The position numbers and the translations under genes are program-made. Under the pieces are notes generated by a model. It had not been told where the DNA came from. It did no database searches and saw only the letters and a program-made list of their open reading frames with translations. 64,000 bases of DNA from Periglandula ipomoeae IasaF13 (taxonomy: Eukaryota; Ascomycota; Sordariomycetes; Hypocreales; Clavicipitaceae): NCBI GenBank assembly GCA_000222875.2, contig AFRD01000006.1, positions 124,001-188,000 on the forward strand, in the 5' to 3' direction. Shown one piece after another: positions 48,140-59,862 of this stretch. The first letter of the stretch is position 1. Every line of letters begins with the position of its first letter.

Positions 48140-51065
48140 TTACTGCGACCATGGATTGGCTAAGAGGTCATCATAATTGTTTTGCTTTCGGGCGATATTG
48201 AATGTCACCCAACCAGTTGCACTCGCTTCCACGGGGAAATGATGGTTATGGGCCGCGGCTGGATTACTCGACAAGGTCTTTAGCTTATTCTGGTCAAGGA
48301 GATCTTTTGCCAGTCTTCGCGGAGGGGCATCCGTCTCCAGGCCGAGGAGATAGACGTAGTAATCCTGGATCTCATCATCCGATCCGAGCGGCAGCGAGTC
48401 CCCAGTCATGTTGCTGGCCTCGAACACCGCCCTCCATGCCTCGAATCCGGGAAATCGCGGATGGCACAAGTTCTGGTAATACGGAAACTCGGATGGGGAT
48501 ATGCTGTCTCGGACTGCGCGTAAATGCGAGGCCCAAGCCACGGCGGCGTAGTCCAGGAACGGTGACAACCTCCGACTTGGTTGACCTATTTTGAAGCCTT
48601 GTGTCTTTTTACCCATGCAGTAAATGTATGTGACACATATCTCGAGTATGATAGCGTGGCATTGCAAGAGATCAAACGAGTGTTGCCATGGCAGTGGGGG
48701 ATTCGGGGTCGTATTTGATCGTAGTCTGTTGTCGTCCTCGTGAATTGTTACGTCGTCTTCATCATCAAGGGAGAACCATTGTCCCTCATCCTCATGAGTG
48801 CTGCGCTGTTGCTCTAGGAGAAACTCTCGAGCTGTTTTGTGGACCAGATAGATGCTGTTCCTGATGATGCGAATGAAGTGGCCACATAGAGCCTTCAGAT
48901 GATTTTCAAACGGATAGATCAGATCATCCTCAATATCTAGCATGGAATATGCACCTGGTCGTCGCGGCACATTCCGTGTATCAAACGTTTCCGCTTCCGG
49001 TTTTATCGCAAGCGCAATGCTCAATTCCTCCACGCTCAGCGGTCTTGTCGCAGCCAGTACGATGCTGAGCAGCTTTCGCGCCTTGGGCGCATCCGGCCGA
49101 GTGGATAGAAGCCCCGTGTAGATGACATCTATGTTCCTGCTGCGCAAGATCTCTTTGAGTTCTCTCCGCGATGCCCCTGCTTCGGCTTTTTCCTTGAGGA
49201 GTTGCAGAATGAGCGTCACCCATAGAAAGGTCCGGTCTGCTCGTGCGACCAGCTCTTGCCGTACATCATCGAGGAGATTCTCAGGAAACCCGTGATCTAT
49301 GATTTCGGCTATTTCCGCGTCTATTACAAGGCTAATGTCACGACTGACTGCGTCTGTTTCATCTTCGCCGCGAAGTCGAATCATCGAGTACGATGCGGAA
49401 GCTGCAGAGCCTTGTCTCGGTCGGTCGAAAGCCATCTTTAGCGAATTCTCTGGACGGCTGGATATGAAAAACTTCAGAAACGCCCGTGATCCCGTCTTTC
49501 TGGGGATTTTTGGAATCGTCGTTGGCGCAAAAAATGCAGAAATCAGCTGCGTCAGTACTTTACGGCTTCCTGACTCGCATTCATCAAATCCGTCAAGAAT
49601 GCAGATGGTGTCACGAGCACCAGGCTGCTCAGCTGCCGTGACAAGCGCGTGCCATAGTGCGCTCACGGATTTCATGTTATTGCCGCTCAAGTCATTCATT
49701 ACTTTGGATAACAGATCGCGCTGACTCTGGAAAAGCTGATGTAGAATGGCTTGCATCCCATGTATCGCGTCTCGCTGCTCGTCGTTATCCGATTTGAAGA
49801 AGTAGTAGCAGATAGTAGTGGGCTTGGCGGAGTGAATAGGTATTTCGCTTCTCAAATGGTCCACGAGAAACGAGGCCATGACCGATTTACCACATCCAGG
49901 ATCCGCCGATAGCCACAGCAGTGATGGTTTCCGTGCATTCAACCAGTCTACAAAAGTCTCATGTTTGAGAATCCATCTGCAAGTCCCCGGCACAGGCTTT
50001 GGGTTTCTCGATTTGTGGAGTTCGGGATTTGAAGTGGCAAGAGATCTTCGTACTTGGCTCTCCATGTCCGGATTTATCGACGAAGTTGCCTGCGAGATGA
50101 GTTGAGCAAGGTTGGACAACACGATCCCGAGATCTAAGCTCGAGCGAGACGGAAATTTGCAAATGTTACGGTGGTCGGATTCTAGTGGGATGAGAGTTTC
50201 GCCTCTTACGTCCAACACGGCGGACTCCTTGTCGACAATCTACCCTTTCGTGTCAGAATTGCTAAGGAGGGGGTATCAGCCTAGGCTGGTAAAGCGTACC
50301 ACTGAATTCATGTAGTCCATCTTTTTGAGCTCATAAAAACTAACGATTCTCAATCGCCTTGCTTCCTGGAAAAAGATGTTGGATATTTGCTCCAACTTGG
50401 GCGAGTCTTGCTGCAAGTCCTTCAGTAACCCGGTATTTGTGCTGGCTCCGAAAGAAGCCGCCTTGGCTGCTTTCCCAGCAGCGATGCAAAGCCGGCGACA
50501 GGACTTCCTCTATGAGGTGTGCTGAAAAATATGACGCCTATGATCTTCTTTGCTAGGTTGTCATAGCGTGTCTGAGAACACGCCATGTTGAATGCCTATA
50601 TCGAATTGACAGCTTGCTTAGTGATTTGTTTGTCAGAGGTTCCATGACTAGACGCACCTGCTTAAATACGATGCCGCCTAGACTGTGGCATATGAACACT
50701 ATAGGGCGGCTTTGTTCCATCTCAGTCTCTCTTTGTGTGAGGAGGCATTCTAACAGATGTGTGGCAAAGTCAAATACATCGCCAGTAGACTTGCTTCCTT
50801 GAACCTTGGAGTTGTAGGCGAATGACATGACGCGGGCTGTGATGGACTTGTTTGCGCCGGCGAAGGAGTCCCGGAGCCAGTTGTACTGGCTCACTTCCTC
50901 CGCCCATGTCTTTTCATAATGGCCGCTCAGTCCATGAACAGCGACAATGTCAGTCACATCAGACGAGAGGTTGTCTCGGGCCACTAGCGTGTGGAGACCG
51001 TATTCGCAGGTGTTGGTGTCCGACTCGGGAACAGCCGCGAGGCTAGAGAAACCCGTTGGCGGCAT
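48140..51065 (-). CDS. Alpha/beta hydrolase-NACHT (STAND/NOD-like) protein, with a 1-nt frameshift
   Basis: Minus-strand exons 51065-50658, 50595-50300 and 50239-48140, with splices gtgcgt...atatag and gtacgc...gggtag, would give 934 residues. The N-terminal domain is a serine-hydrolase fold (DUF676/PGAP1-like): DIVAVHGLSGHYEKTW, nucleophile in FICHSLGGIVFKQ (Ser near 128), then FFSTPHRGS. A NACHT ATPase follows: Walker A ADPGCGKS near 347 and Walker B CILDGFDEC. I see no C-terminal ankyrin, WD or TPR repeats before the stop, so the sensor part is missing or unrecognisable. In exon 2 the frame changes between FASLLGK and AAKAASFGASTNTG, which fits loss of one G next to the aaag at 50470-50473. 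The exon is 296 nt instead of 297. Such proteins act in fungal non-self recognition and programmed cell death. The lesion may be real or an assembly error. Confidence 0.8.
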
Positions 51066-52106
51066 CGTACTTTGATGTGAGTGGTGGCTCGGCCTGCGCT
51101 GCTATCTCTCGATGGCATGCGTTGATTGATTCTGACCGAGTAGCTCTACTTTGATAGATAAATGAGGCTGCTAGTCTCAGGCGCGGGAGCGGCCTATGAC
51201 GACAGATGGAAGCGCATGCATGTAATATGCAGATAAAGAGGACTGAAGGCGCTTATACGGGTTAAGGCAAGACGAGCAGAGAATTGACTATGTGCAGGAG
51301 ATAATATGCAACCGTGTAAGCACTTGCCCGGGATTTAAAAATATTGATTATCCTTTCATGATCAAAGACAGAAACGCGCGCTTCGCCGACCATCTCTATG
51401 GTGGCATGCCAGACGTTTCAGTTTCGAGAGGGGCAATATTCCCCGCCTCTCCCAGCTTGCGACCAAGAGGGCCAGCATCATTGGCGATCACTGCGAACTT
51501 TGACTGTTTTCCTTCACGTATAAAGGCATCCTTTCTCTTTGCGTCGCATAATTCAATTCAAGAATAACTATAGCATATGGAACTGTGTTGAACAATTCCG
51601 CTACCAGGCGCAAAGAGTTGATCCATGATCTGCCCTGGTCGAAGAAATGAAGCTGCCCCGTGTTGTTCCATCCCCATGATACCGCCTCGTCCCAGCTCTC
51701 GCGGCATACCAATTCAAGCAGACGGTCTAGTTCCCCTAATTTGCGGTACCCTGAAGCATCAAAGTATTAGAAGTCGTTTTGGCACCAGTATTCGAGTGCC
51801 TCAGCGTCTTCGTGGACGACAGAGGTCCCAGCATCGCAAGGTTCACGAGGTGCCCCGTCATCAAGTCACGAATCACCCGGTGCACAGTCGAAGGCATGGC
51901 CGGAAACGTCTCACCCAAGGAGACAGGGCTATCCTGTAGGCATTCATTTGCGTGACAGAACAGTCCTGCCTCTCAAGGCGAGGGCGGCCCCGGCCATGAT
52001 TTCGGCTGTGCAGGGGGAAATTGGCGATTTCATGACGACACACCTTGTGTACGTTACGACAGCGACCTATAAAGTCAACGTGAGTAGATCGTAGTGGATC
52101 TGCACA
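51066..52106. other. intergenic, possible unrecognised decayed coding sequence
   Basis: Two minus-strand frames (51736-51918, 51488-51712) have protein-like composition (HRVIRDLMTGHLVNLAMLG; ESWDEAVSWGWNNTG) but no recognisable family or shared frame. They may be remnants of one gene. I call nothing here. Confidence 0.3.
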
Positions 52107-52675
52107 TCACAGATTTGTATTAAGGGTAAGGGATGTCGACGTTACCGATTCATTATCCTGTTCGATGATACCAAGGCGCTCCATCACAGCGATCAAGGCA
52201 TCAAGTCCGCCATCCATATGGACAGCGCACATAATAGCTTCCACTGTCGTAGCCATCATTCTGGCTGACACTTGACTTGTGCCATTGTTCCTTATGACGA
52301 ACTCGTCTAATCCGTGCGCGAATCCTCGCTCAGCCAAGTGAGCATTGGTAAGAAGTCTCTGAAGAATCGCCGTCCACGTCTCTGCTGACCTGTTAAATGT
52401 CACGGTCATGTAATATTTATGGACGGGAGCCTACCTCTGTCGCTTCCCGAAAGGTACCATGCATGGCAAAGTGCAGTCTGCGCAAGACTGTCTCCATAAA
52501 CGACCAGACGGTTGTTCTTTCGAAAACGTCGGATACCATCAGCAGCAAAGAAAACGGCCGCTGCGTCGTTGCTCGTGTTGAGCATTTCCGCAGCTAGAAC
52601 TCTATCATTAAACTGGTATCCGATATTGAGCTGGCAGCCTGAGACCCTCCCGCCGAAACGACTATCGAGGTCCAT
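52107..52675 (-). CDS. Stand-alone RNase III-fold protein with altered catalytic residues
   Basis: Two minus-strand exons, 52675-52435 and 52384-52107, give 172 residues. The intron begins gtaggc and ends gtcag. The start is MDLDSRFG at 52675. The order of elements is that of one RNase III domain: the helix IGYQFNDRVLAAEML, the signature region NNRLVVYGDSLAQTAL, a middle HLAERGFAHGLDEFVI, and the second metal-site helix MMATTVEAIMCAVHMDGG. There is no dsRNA-binding domain, helicase or PAZ. Compared with active RNase III (ERLEFLGD and AD.fEA), the Asp of GD and the Glu of VEA are kept. The second signature Glu (here Val) and the Asp of the second motif (here Thr) are not. A binding-only or otherwise altered role is inferred. 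The 3' end is uncertain, since a further intron at gtaacg near 52133 is possible. Confidence 0.65.
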
Positions 52676-53690
52676 GTTTATGGAGAAAGCGCAATATTTT
52701 GACCTGAAAGGGATAAAATGTGGTGGATCTTCGTGTAAGTGAAAAAGCAAGGTTGTGTAGCCGCAGGAGAGGTGTGCCGGTTTTATAGTTGCTCCAGCAT
52801 ACCATACCACTCAGAAATGGTTGGTCTAAGACATGTATGCCTTTCGTCACAAAGTTCAATCGTAGCTGGCTGTCCTTTCGATCTGGTAGGTAGTGTTTCA
52901 CATCACAATTAGGGAGGCGGGGAATTGTCTCAAGGTACGGCTCCGAAATCCGCTGGTTGCCCTCTGAACATGAAGTTCAATGGAATGGCAAATGTAGTGG
53001 CCGAAGACCAGTGTCGTTCGATACCATGTGAATGTGAAGGGACCCATAGAGCCTTGAGAAATGTCAGCAGCACTTCTGTTCCGGACAACACATTTGGTCA
53101 ACTTATCGTCAGCGTTATCTAAACATCACTCAATGAGTAAACAGACGATGTGTTGGAAGGAAAAGAACCCCCGCACCGAAGTGAATCATGCAGCATTTGC
53201 TATTTCGCAAGCAATAAAGCTGTCATACCGTCGGTGAATAGGAATTACGATAGCCCGTGTCTGTGTACGAACATGATCGGCGAGTTTGTAGCAGTGCCGT
53301 ATTCAAACTGCATACAAATGGAATGGAAACATCTTGCCTCTATTTTCATTGAACCAACATTTGATCGGCGTTGCAGTGCGCATCATTATGGGCTGCGATG
53401 ATCTCAATAGGCTGTGGTGAAAAGTATTTGGCCAAATGGAGTATGTTATGTGCAGCCTTATAATGCCTCATCCTCGCATAATGCCTTCTCTCTTGGGAGA
53501 GAGATAGAACCCATGATTTATCTCGTTTGTACGACCTGCTGTGCGACCTAGCATCGTGCTTTACCGCCTCTTTCTAGCACATTCAGGCATTGTTCCAATC
53601 CGTCTTCCTCTCCTATACAGCTGACCGAGCGATCTATTCTACTCTCTGGAATATACAACCATAGAGGCAGTAGTACAATCCGTCCAGGAA
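52676..53690. other. 1-kb intergenic region, divergent promoters of the RNase III-like gene and O-methyltransferase
   Basis: No gene was recognised. The last 160 nt before 53691 are C/T-rich and promoter-like. Confidence 0.45.
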
Positions 53691-55077
53691 ATGGCTGCGT
53701 CAGCCGACGAGTTTCAGGGAAAGAAAATCATCGACGCGCTACACAGGCTCGTCATGTCTATCGAGGGGCCGCAAGACTTCATGCAGCGACTGTTGTACAT
53801 GGTGAGATGAACCCATCCTGACCAGAATTCAATTACTTTTGAATGCTATGCTAACGCGGGGCCCCAGCATGTGTATATTTCTGTGGCGCGGGTTGGCTGC
53901 GACTTGAAGTTGTTCAATCATGTTCCGGAAAGACCTTCCGTGATCACCTCTGCACAGGTGGCCGAGATAACAAAAACAGATCCAGCATTGATTGGTACGT
54001 ATACCATTGAGTGGAGTCATATCTGAAGCGCGAAGTTGACATGACGCTGTCTAGAACGACTGCTTCGATACCTTGCATCTGTGGGAGCCCTCGACGAACA
54101 CGGTCCGAATACATACCAGGCGAATGCGACTACGAAAACACTTGCTGATCCAGCCTGGCAGAGCGCCATTGTTCACAAGTAAAACACTCCCTTGTTTAGT
54201 CATTTTCAGAAAAAAGATGCTGAGTTTTTCCAGTTTTGACTTGGCATTGCCCTGCCATTTTGCAACTCCATTCTTCCTGAAAGAAAATGGATACAAGGAC
54301 GTCACCGACTCGAAGAGCTCCCCGTTTAACAAAGCTTTCGGCACCAACTTGAACGCTTTCCAATGGCTTCCGCAACAACCGTTTCTGTTCTCGCACTTCA
54401 ACACGTATATGAGTGTGCAGCGTCTTGGTATGCCTGCGTGGCTGGACAAATACCCCTTCAAAGACCGCCTGCACGGCATGCAGCCCGACCAGGTGTTCTT
54501 TGTGGATGTCGGCGGCGGCGTGGGCCACCAAAGCGTGGCTCTGAGAGAAGCGCTGCCTGATGAAATGAGGAACAGGATCATCGTGCAAGACTTGGCTCCT
54601 CTGATCTCGCAGTCCATCAAGAGGGAAGGTGTTGAGTGTACTGTCCACAACTTTTTCGAGCCTCAGCCCATCAAGGGCGCGCGCATCTATTACATGCGCA
54701 ACATCATCCATGACTGGTCTGACGACAAATCGATAGAGATCTTATCTCACATCAAGGCAGCAATGGCATCCGATTCGCTACTTCTGATCGACGACATGGT
54801 TCTTCCTGATCAAGGAGCACACTGGCAAGCTACTCAGCTCGACATCCACATGATGGCCGTTCTGGGCGCGCGAGAGCGCTCGCAGGCACAGTGGGAAAAG
54901 CTTATCCCGCAGGCTGGTCTTAAGATCAGCAACATCTATAAGTACACCGAGAGCTTGAGCGACTCAATCATCGAATGTGTGGTTCCTCAGGGGGGTGTTG
55001 TTCAACCTCCGAACTGTACGGATCCTTTGAAGGGATCGCTCGGAGACTTGGTCAGGGTGGGGGGCAATTACGTCTAG
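53691..55077 (+). CDS. SAM-dependent O-methyltransferase (fungal secondary-metabolism type)
   Basis: Four exons, 53691-53801, 53868-53994, 54055-54178 and 54234-55077, give 401 residues. Introns start gtgaga, gtacgt and gtaaaa and end ccccag, tctag and ttccag, and every junction keeps the frame. The N-terminal part is the winged-helix dimerisation domain (AQVAEITKTDPALIERLLRYLAS). The catalytic Rossmann domain shows the SAM loop VDVGGGVGHQS near 212, the acidic VQDLAPLI, and the motif IIHDWSDDKSIEIL with the His-Asp pair used as catalytic base in this class. These enzymes methylate hydroxyl groups of small metabolites in the cytosol. The gene lies just outside the left repeat of the terpene island and has normal, GC-richer codon use, unlike the genes inside. 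It may be part of the terpenoid cluster, or the older resident of this locus. Confidence 0.92.
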
Positions 55078-55532
55078 GCTCCTCCGTCGAATTTAATATC
55101 CCGTGTGTATTTGCGCGACTCAGTTTGTATTGATGCGTCGTACGATGTAATGAAAAGAGAATGAAGAGGCGAAACAATGTGCCGCCCATTTCTAATTGCC
55201 GAATCAATCACGTATTGCAAGCCTCTCATTGCCACAAAGACATACATCGCTAAGACGCAGCGAAGATCCACCAGAGTCAATTGCATTGTTAGCCCTTTGT
55301 GCGCGGGGAGTTCATTCGACCAACGAGTTGCGGCCCAACGGGGGTTGTAAGCTAGAGCCCAACCGTTAGGTGTCACACGGTATATCAGGGGGTCTACTCC
55401 GTAAACCACTTCTCATTTCCGCGTGGCCACGCCTGGTTTTTTCGTGCGACACCACGAGCTGTTGCCGTGGGGCTGTCTCCTTGCCTGGCACATCTAGATG
55501 ACCCTCTGATTCAAAGCCGATGGATGCTGTAT
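55078..55532. other. intergenic with left repeat copy
   Basis: This spacer lies between the O-methyltransferase stop and the P450 stop. It contains the left 56-bp repeat (55318-55373), listed separately. Confidence 0.5.
55318..55373 (+). repeat. 56-bp direct repeat, left copy
   Basis: It starts gaccaacgagttgcggccca and ends ccgttaggtgt. It matches 62819-62874 in the same orientation with three mismatches (53/56 identical). Inside, the element cccaac is repeated about 28 nt apart. Unlike the AT-rich DNA around the right copy, the repeat is GC-rich, so it looks like a mobile-element terminus or footprint rather than local duplication. I do not recognise the family. Confidence 0.85.
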
Positions 55533-57496
55533 TTACACAACTACTACTCTCACGCCCTTGCTTCCTCTCTTAGGCATAGACAGGCCCTGGTCGTAGTCGT
55601 ACTCAACATCGTCTAATGTTGTTTGATACAACTTCATTGCAGGGTACGCACGAAGCATGAGTGCCGACACTGAAATATAAAGCTCACAGTAAGCTAGCCT
55701 ACTAAAAGTTAGACGCCTTAACGCATGCCTTCTGGTAATAACTTACTGTATTCCAATACATTGGCGGCTCCCTTTCGAGAATGTGAGGAGATACTTCTCT
55801 AAACCTTTCTCGATCTGCCCAACGCCATTCAACCACCTTTCCGGCAAAAACTGTAACGCATTTGGAAATATTCTTTCATTCGTGTGAAGAAGATACGATG
55901 ACATGCCAATTACATAGCCTCGTGGGATTATGTGGTGTACCTCGAGAGTGGCTGAAGAGTTTAGCGGTGTCCACGTCCCGTGATACACTAGATCTTCGTC
56001 TGGCGCTGAGCGGGCAAGTCGGCTAGGCACTCCGTACATCAGCCGCAATCCTTCGAGTATGACAGCACGGAGGTACGGAAGCCTGTCTAAGGTGGCCCAT
56101 GATGGTAGGCATGTAACGTCAGAGACGACAGTGAGGAGCTGTTTTCGAAGCTTTGCGTAGATCGTAGGGTTAGCTAATAGATGATATGTTATAACTTTAA
56201 GTACGGCTGCCACTGTGTCCTTCCCAGCAAGGAAGAGAGAATTAGCCTCAGCCTCTATCCTACTATCCAACATTTCGGATGGAGGAAGATTCGACCTCAG
56301 CAACTCCTCAATCACCGTCAATTGATCTTGAGTTGTCCAGTTCCCTTCCACTGCCAATTTGGAATTTTTGACATGCTGCGGAATAGTGATCTATGCCACC
56401 CATTAGTACTCCACTCAAGTGTACTATTTGGCAAATGCAGCCCACCCTTGAAAGCTCGAATAAAGAGCCAGCTGCCACGGATATTCTTCGTACTACACAT
56501 CTAGAGCTTGTTAGTCCCTGGCTACTCAACGCCTACAAATGGACTTACAGTGGAATCCGATCAATCAAGTACGTCAACATGGGGCAATAGCGAGTGTAAT
56601 GGAGCAAGCCCGTCATACTATCAAAAACTTCTTTGAGATCTGAGTTCCAACCACTTCGTTCGAGAAACCCTGAACTTTCTCCAAAACAGACATCAGTTAC
56701 TATATCTGCAGTGAAACAGGTATACGCCGTCATGACTTCAAATGGACTATGTCCTTGACATTCCAAGATTTTAGCGCAAAGTCGCTGAGCCTTTGTCTGA
56801 ATCAGTTTCTCAAATTTCGCTACTTGAGCCCGAGAAAAATATCTTTGAAGAGCTGATCGGCGAACCCGGTGAAGATCGTGTTCAGCGGTCCCAAAGGCTG
56901 ACTGGCAACAGTTAGTCTGGTATGCTTTGCTAAATTCTCCACGATTTTACCAAGGTACATACTAGTCGTAAACTAAAAAAACAGTTAGTCTTTTTGCCCC
57001 TTTTAGTTTTACCCAATAGTTATATTGGAGCGCCAGTCTATAGGGAAAATGAACTGAACGTACCTAGAGGGAAAGCCCGCTAAGAAAACCTGAGATTTAT
57101 TTCGTCGTCGGCCCCCTTGTGCGTATAGAGTATTTACGAATTCCGGATCGTTACAGTGCAATTCATCTGGATTAATCCGAATAATTGGGCCTGTTAGATT
57201 TGAGTTAATATCCCGTTTATCAACGTGCGGCCGATATGCTTACCATATAACTCATAGAGTTCAGCAATCTTCCGAGTGTACCTGCCAATCCGGATCGCAT
57301 CGTACCAGAATTCATAGCTATACGATATCGCAGCGAGCTTTGGCCCTGGAAACTTCACAAGAGGGTGTAAGGTAACCCGATAGATAGCCAGGAAAGCATA
57401 GTATATAGCGGTAACTAGCAGTGAGTTGAAGAAAAGAGTTGAAGCCCATGTTATGGCAATACCAGTAGCAAAAGAATACCAAGAAATGTCAGTCAT
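55533..57496 (-). CDS. Cytochrome P450 monooxygenase (trichodiene oxygenase/CYP58-like clade)
   Basis: Seven minus-strand exons (57496-57244, 57190-57064, 56972-56951, 56901-56549, 56500-56446, 56390-55747, 55698-55533) sum to 1620 nt, 539 residues, with frame kept at each junction. The protein opens with an ER anchor (MTDISWYSFATGIAITWAST) and LHPLVKFPGPKLAA. P450 motifs are intact: C-helix EHDLHRVRRSAL, I-helix oxygen-binding AGKDT at about 325-329, EGLRL, FLPERWL, and the heme loop FSKGSRQCIGI with Cys near 481. The end is GSKGVRVVVV. Resemblance to fungal sesquiterpene oxygenases is by eye; the reaction is unknown. It is divergent to the terpene synthase across a 1.3-kb shared promoter, suggesting co-regulation. 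The 22-nt third exon is the least certain; the other exons are well supported by the protein reading. Confidence 0.85.
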
Positions 57497-58777
57497 GGCC
57501 ACCTTTGTTAGCTCAAGTCCTTATAGGTAGCAAAGATAAGACTTCTGCTATTATAATTCAAGAAAAAAAAAAAAGAAAGAATGTGTATATTTTATGACAT
57601 AGGCCTTATAAGTCTCTTAGTATAGTTTAATAACCTTTCTATTAAAATATCTGCAAGATTTTCTCTCTTAGAACATACGCTACTTTTAGCAGCAATACCT
57701 TTTATACTGCGCTAAGGTATAAATCATCTCTCCTTTCATCGATATGCATTTAGCAAGGGTTTGCATCCTGTAGATTAACCATCTGTAGGACACCACGCGC
57801 AGCCCAATTATGTTCGTTTCGACCCTAAACTAAGATCAGGCTAATAAGGTGAGGTTTTTCTATGAGTATACACAAACCTAACTAGAAGCCATGCCTAAAA
57901 TAAAAATCGCGCGTCATGGCACGAGTGATATAATGGTTGAGCGAATTAGTTGCCGCATATTTATCCAAGCTTCTAGCATGTTTTAGTAACTATTTATTAA
58001 TTATTGACTCTGCTAGCAAGACGTTTAGAGCTTACCTATACATAAATAAAGCCATGGTGGCTAAATAAAGTGCAGTGAAAAATGTCGCAAAAGTTACTAG
58101 TTAAAAATAAAGACATCCCTATCTAGTCTCTAATTATCCTATTAACACTGACTGAAACTTCTATGTCTGTTTTAATCTGACCATTACGTAAAGACTTACG
58201 TATGGTTAGTCTAGCATACAATAAAAGCCTAATTCGCTAATGTAACATCGCGTATGCAGCGCTTACGCATTTTACAAAAGCTAGATATGCACAACACGAG
58301 GCTTTTTCTAAGCATTGTCTAGTAATGGACCATGACTCGTGTTAAATTCTCGCGAGCCCTCTCTATACAACGTCTATAAGTAATTAAGCTTGGTTGATGA
58401 TGCTATTTAACTAGCCAAAAAGAAGAAAAGGGCCATCTTCGAGCTAGCTAGGATTAGAAGCGTTTGACTAGTCACGTTTCGTACATTTATGCCTCATGAT
58501 CATGTATCTAGTAGACCTCTGGTTTGTAGCACATTGAGATCTCTAGCCTCGCTACAACGCGTAGCTTTGTCGCCTTGGAAATGCAACACTAGTAGTAACA
58601 TAATCGTTCACATCGGCGTTCTACCCTTAAAAATGTGATACTATACCCACTAGAGGGGAAGTAAACCACTAACACTGAAGTATAAATAATAGTAGCTTAT
58701 CACCCTCAAGCACTAAGCTACTCTTTTATCTTATTCTTCAACTAAACTTCAATTAATCACTATACTTAAACGTAAAC
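57497..58777. promoter_or_regulatory. AT-rich 1.3-kb bidirectional promoter between P450 and terpene synthase
   Basis: The two genes start outward from this stretch. It is markedly AT-rich, with many TA-containing words, and I see no open frame. A TATA-like tataaata lies at 58681-58688, about 95 nt before the synthase ATG. No binding site for a specific regulator could be assigned. Confidence 0.55.
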
Positions 58778-59862
58778 ATGGAGGTGGAAAAAACTGTCTT
58801 TGCATATGCTGGAAGTCGCTCCTGCACACCTCCCCTTCCACCACAGAATTCTGCTCATCTTCCGCAAAACATTTGTCCTACGATTTTAGCAGCTCGCAAA
58901 CACCGCAATACTGATGAGGTCGTTAAGCAAGTTAATGAATTTTTTCTCGAGAATTGGCCATTTAGAATGGAGAAGCATCGGCAGCGATTTGCAAATGAGG
59001 GATATGCTTGGTTCGTGTGCATCAATTGTCCGCTGTCGCTAGATGACAGGATGCACTGGGGCTGTCGACTACTCACGTTAGGGTTTCTTATTGATGATGC
59101 CTTGGACTGCATGTCCGTGAACGAGGGCGTCGCGTATAACTCGAGAATCATTGAATGCGCTAAAGGAATTTCGCTGCCGAACCGAAAAATACCAGCTCAA
59201 TGGATGATGTATGGTCTCTTTCACAGTATGCGAGTTGTGGATAAACAGCTAGCGGATGAGTTACTGGGACCTACAATCGACTTCCTCCTCGCTCAGGTGG
59301 ATATAAATTGAACAAAGCCAATGAATCTAACTGAATACTTCGCGTATCGGGATGCTGATCTAGGCAAAGGGTAATCTAGACCTACACTCAAAAGATAATC
59401 GAGTTTATTTGCTAACGCGCACTTCTTAGCCTACTTTCAGGAATAATGCGTTTCTGTGCAGGACTTTATATGAGTTCAAAGGAACAAAAACTCGTTGCAG
59501 CTATTGAAGAAAACGCTATGAAGCATATTATTTTTGTCAATGACATTTGTAGCTTCGAGAAAGAGGTTCTTTCTGCTGCTAATGGTTTTGAGCTTGGTGC
59601 AATTTGTTCATCTGTACCTATAATTATGGAACTTTACGGCGTAGGTGCGGACGAGGCGAAGCTAATCATGTGGCAGGCTGTTCGTGCATGGGAAATCCGG
59701 CATTTCCAGTTAGTAGGTGATCTACTTCGTCAGAACTCTAGTCCAGCCCTCGCTATGTATTGCAAGGGGCTAGAACACCAAATAGCTGGAAACGAGCTAT
59801 GGAGTCTATTGACGCCTCGATACAATAGGTCTGGGAGCCTGGCTTTCAATCAAGGACGTTAG
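58778..59862 (+). CDS. Class I sesquiterpene synthase with an in-frame TGA
   Basis: Two exons, 58778-59370 and 59430-59862, read 341 codons. The intron starts gtaatc, ends ttcttag and restores DLGKGLLSGIMRF. Class I signatures are complete: aspartate-rich DDALD at about 106-110, the pyrophosphate-sensing Arg in EYFAYRDADLG, the metal triad NDICSFEKE near 235, and the C-terminal RY pair in TPRYNRS. These enzymes ionise and cyclise farnesyl diphosphate in the cytosol. The layout is that of aristolochene-synthase-type fungal enzymes; the product cannot be predicted. A TGA at 59309-59311 (codon 178) interrupts QVDIN and TKPMNLTEYF in the same frame. No alternative splice I could find removes it while keeping the frame and the sensor Arg. 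So the copy is a nonsense pseudogene, has a base-call error, or relies on read-through. Codon use is AT-rich, unlike genes before 55 kb. Confidence 0.85.

Noticed and set aside
51488..51918. Two minus-strand protein-like fragments
   Set aside because: Different frames, no recognisable family, no clear splice joining them; noted only as possible remnants.
57920..57970. tRNA-like atataatggttgagc in the bidirectional promoter
   Set aside because: No B box and no acceptor pairing; AT-rich chance match.
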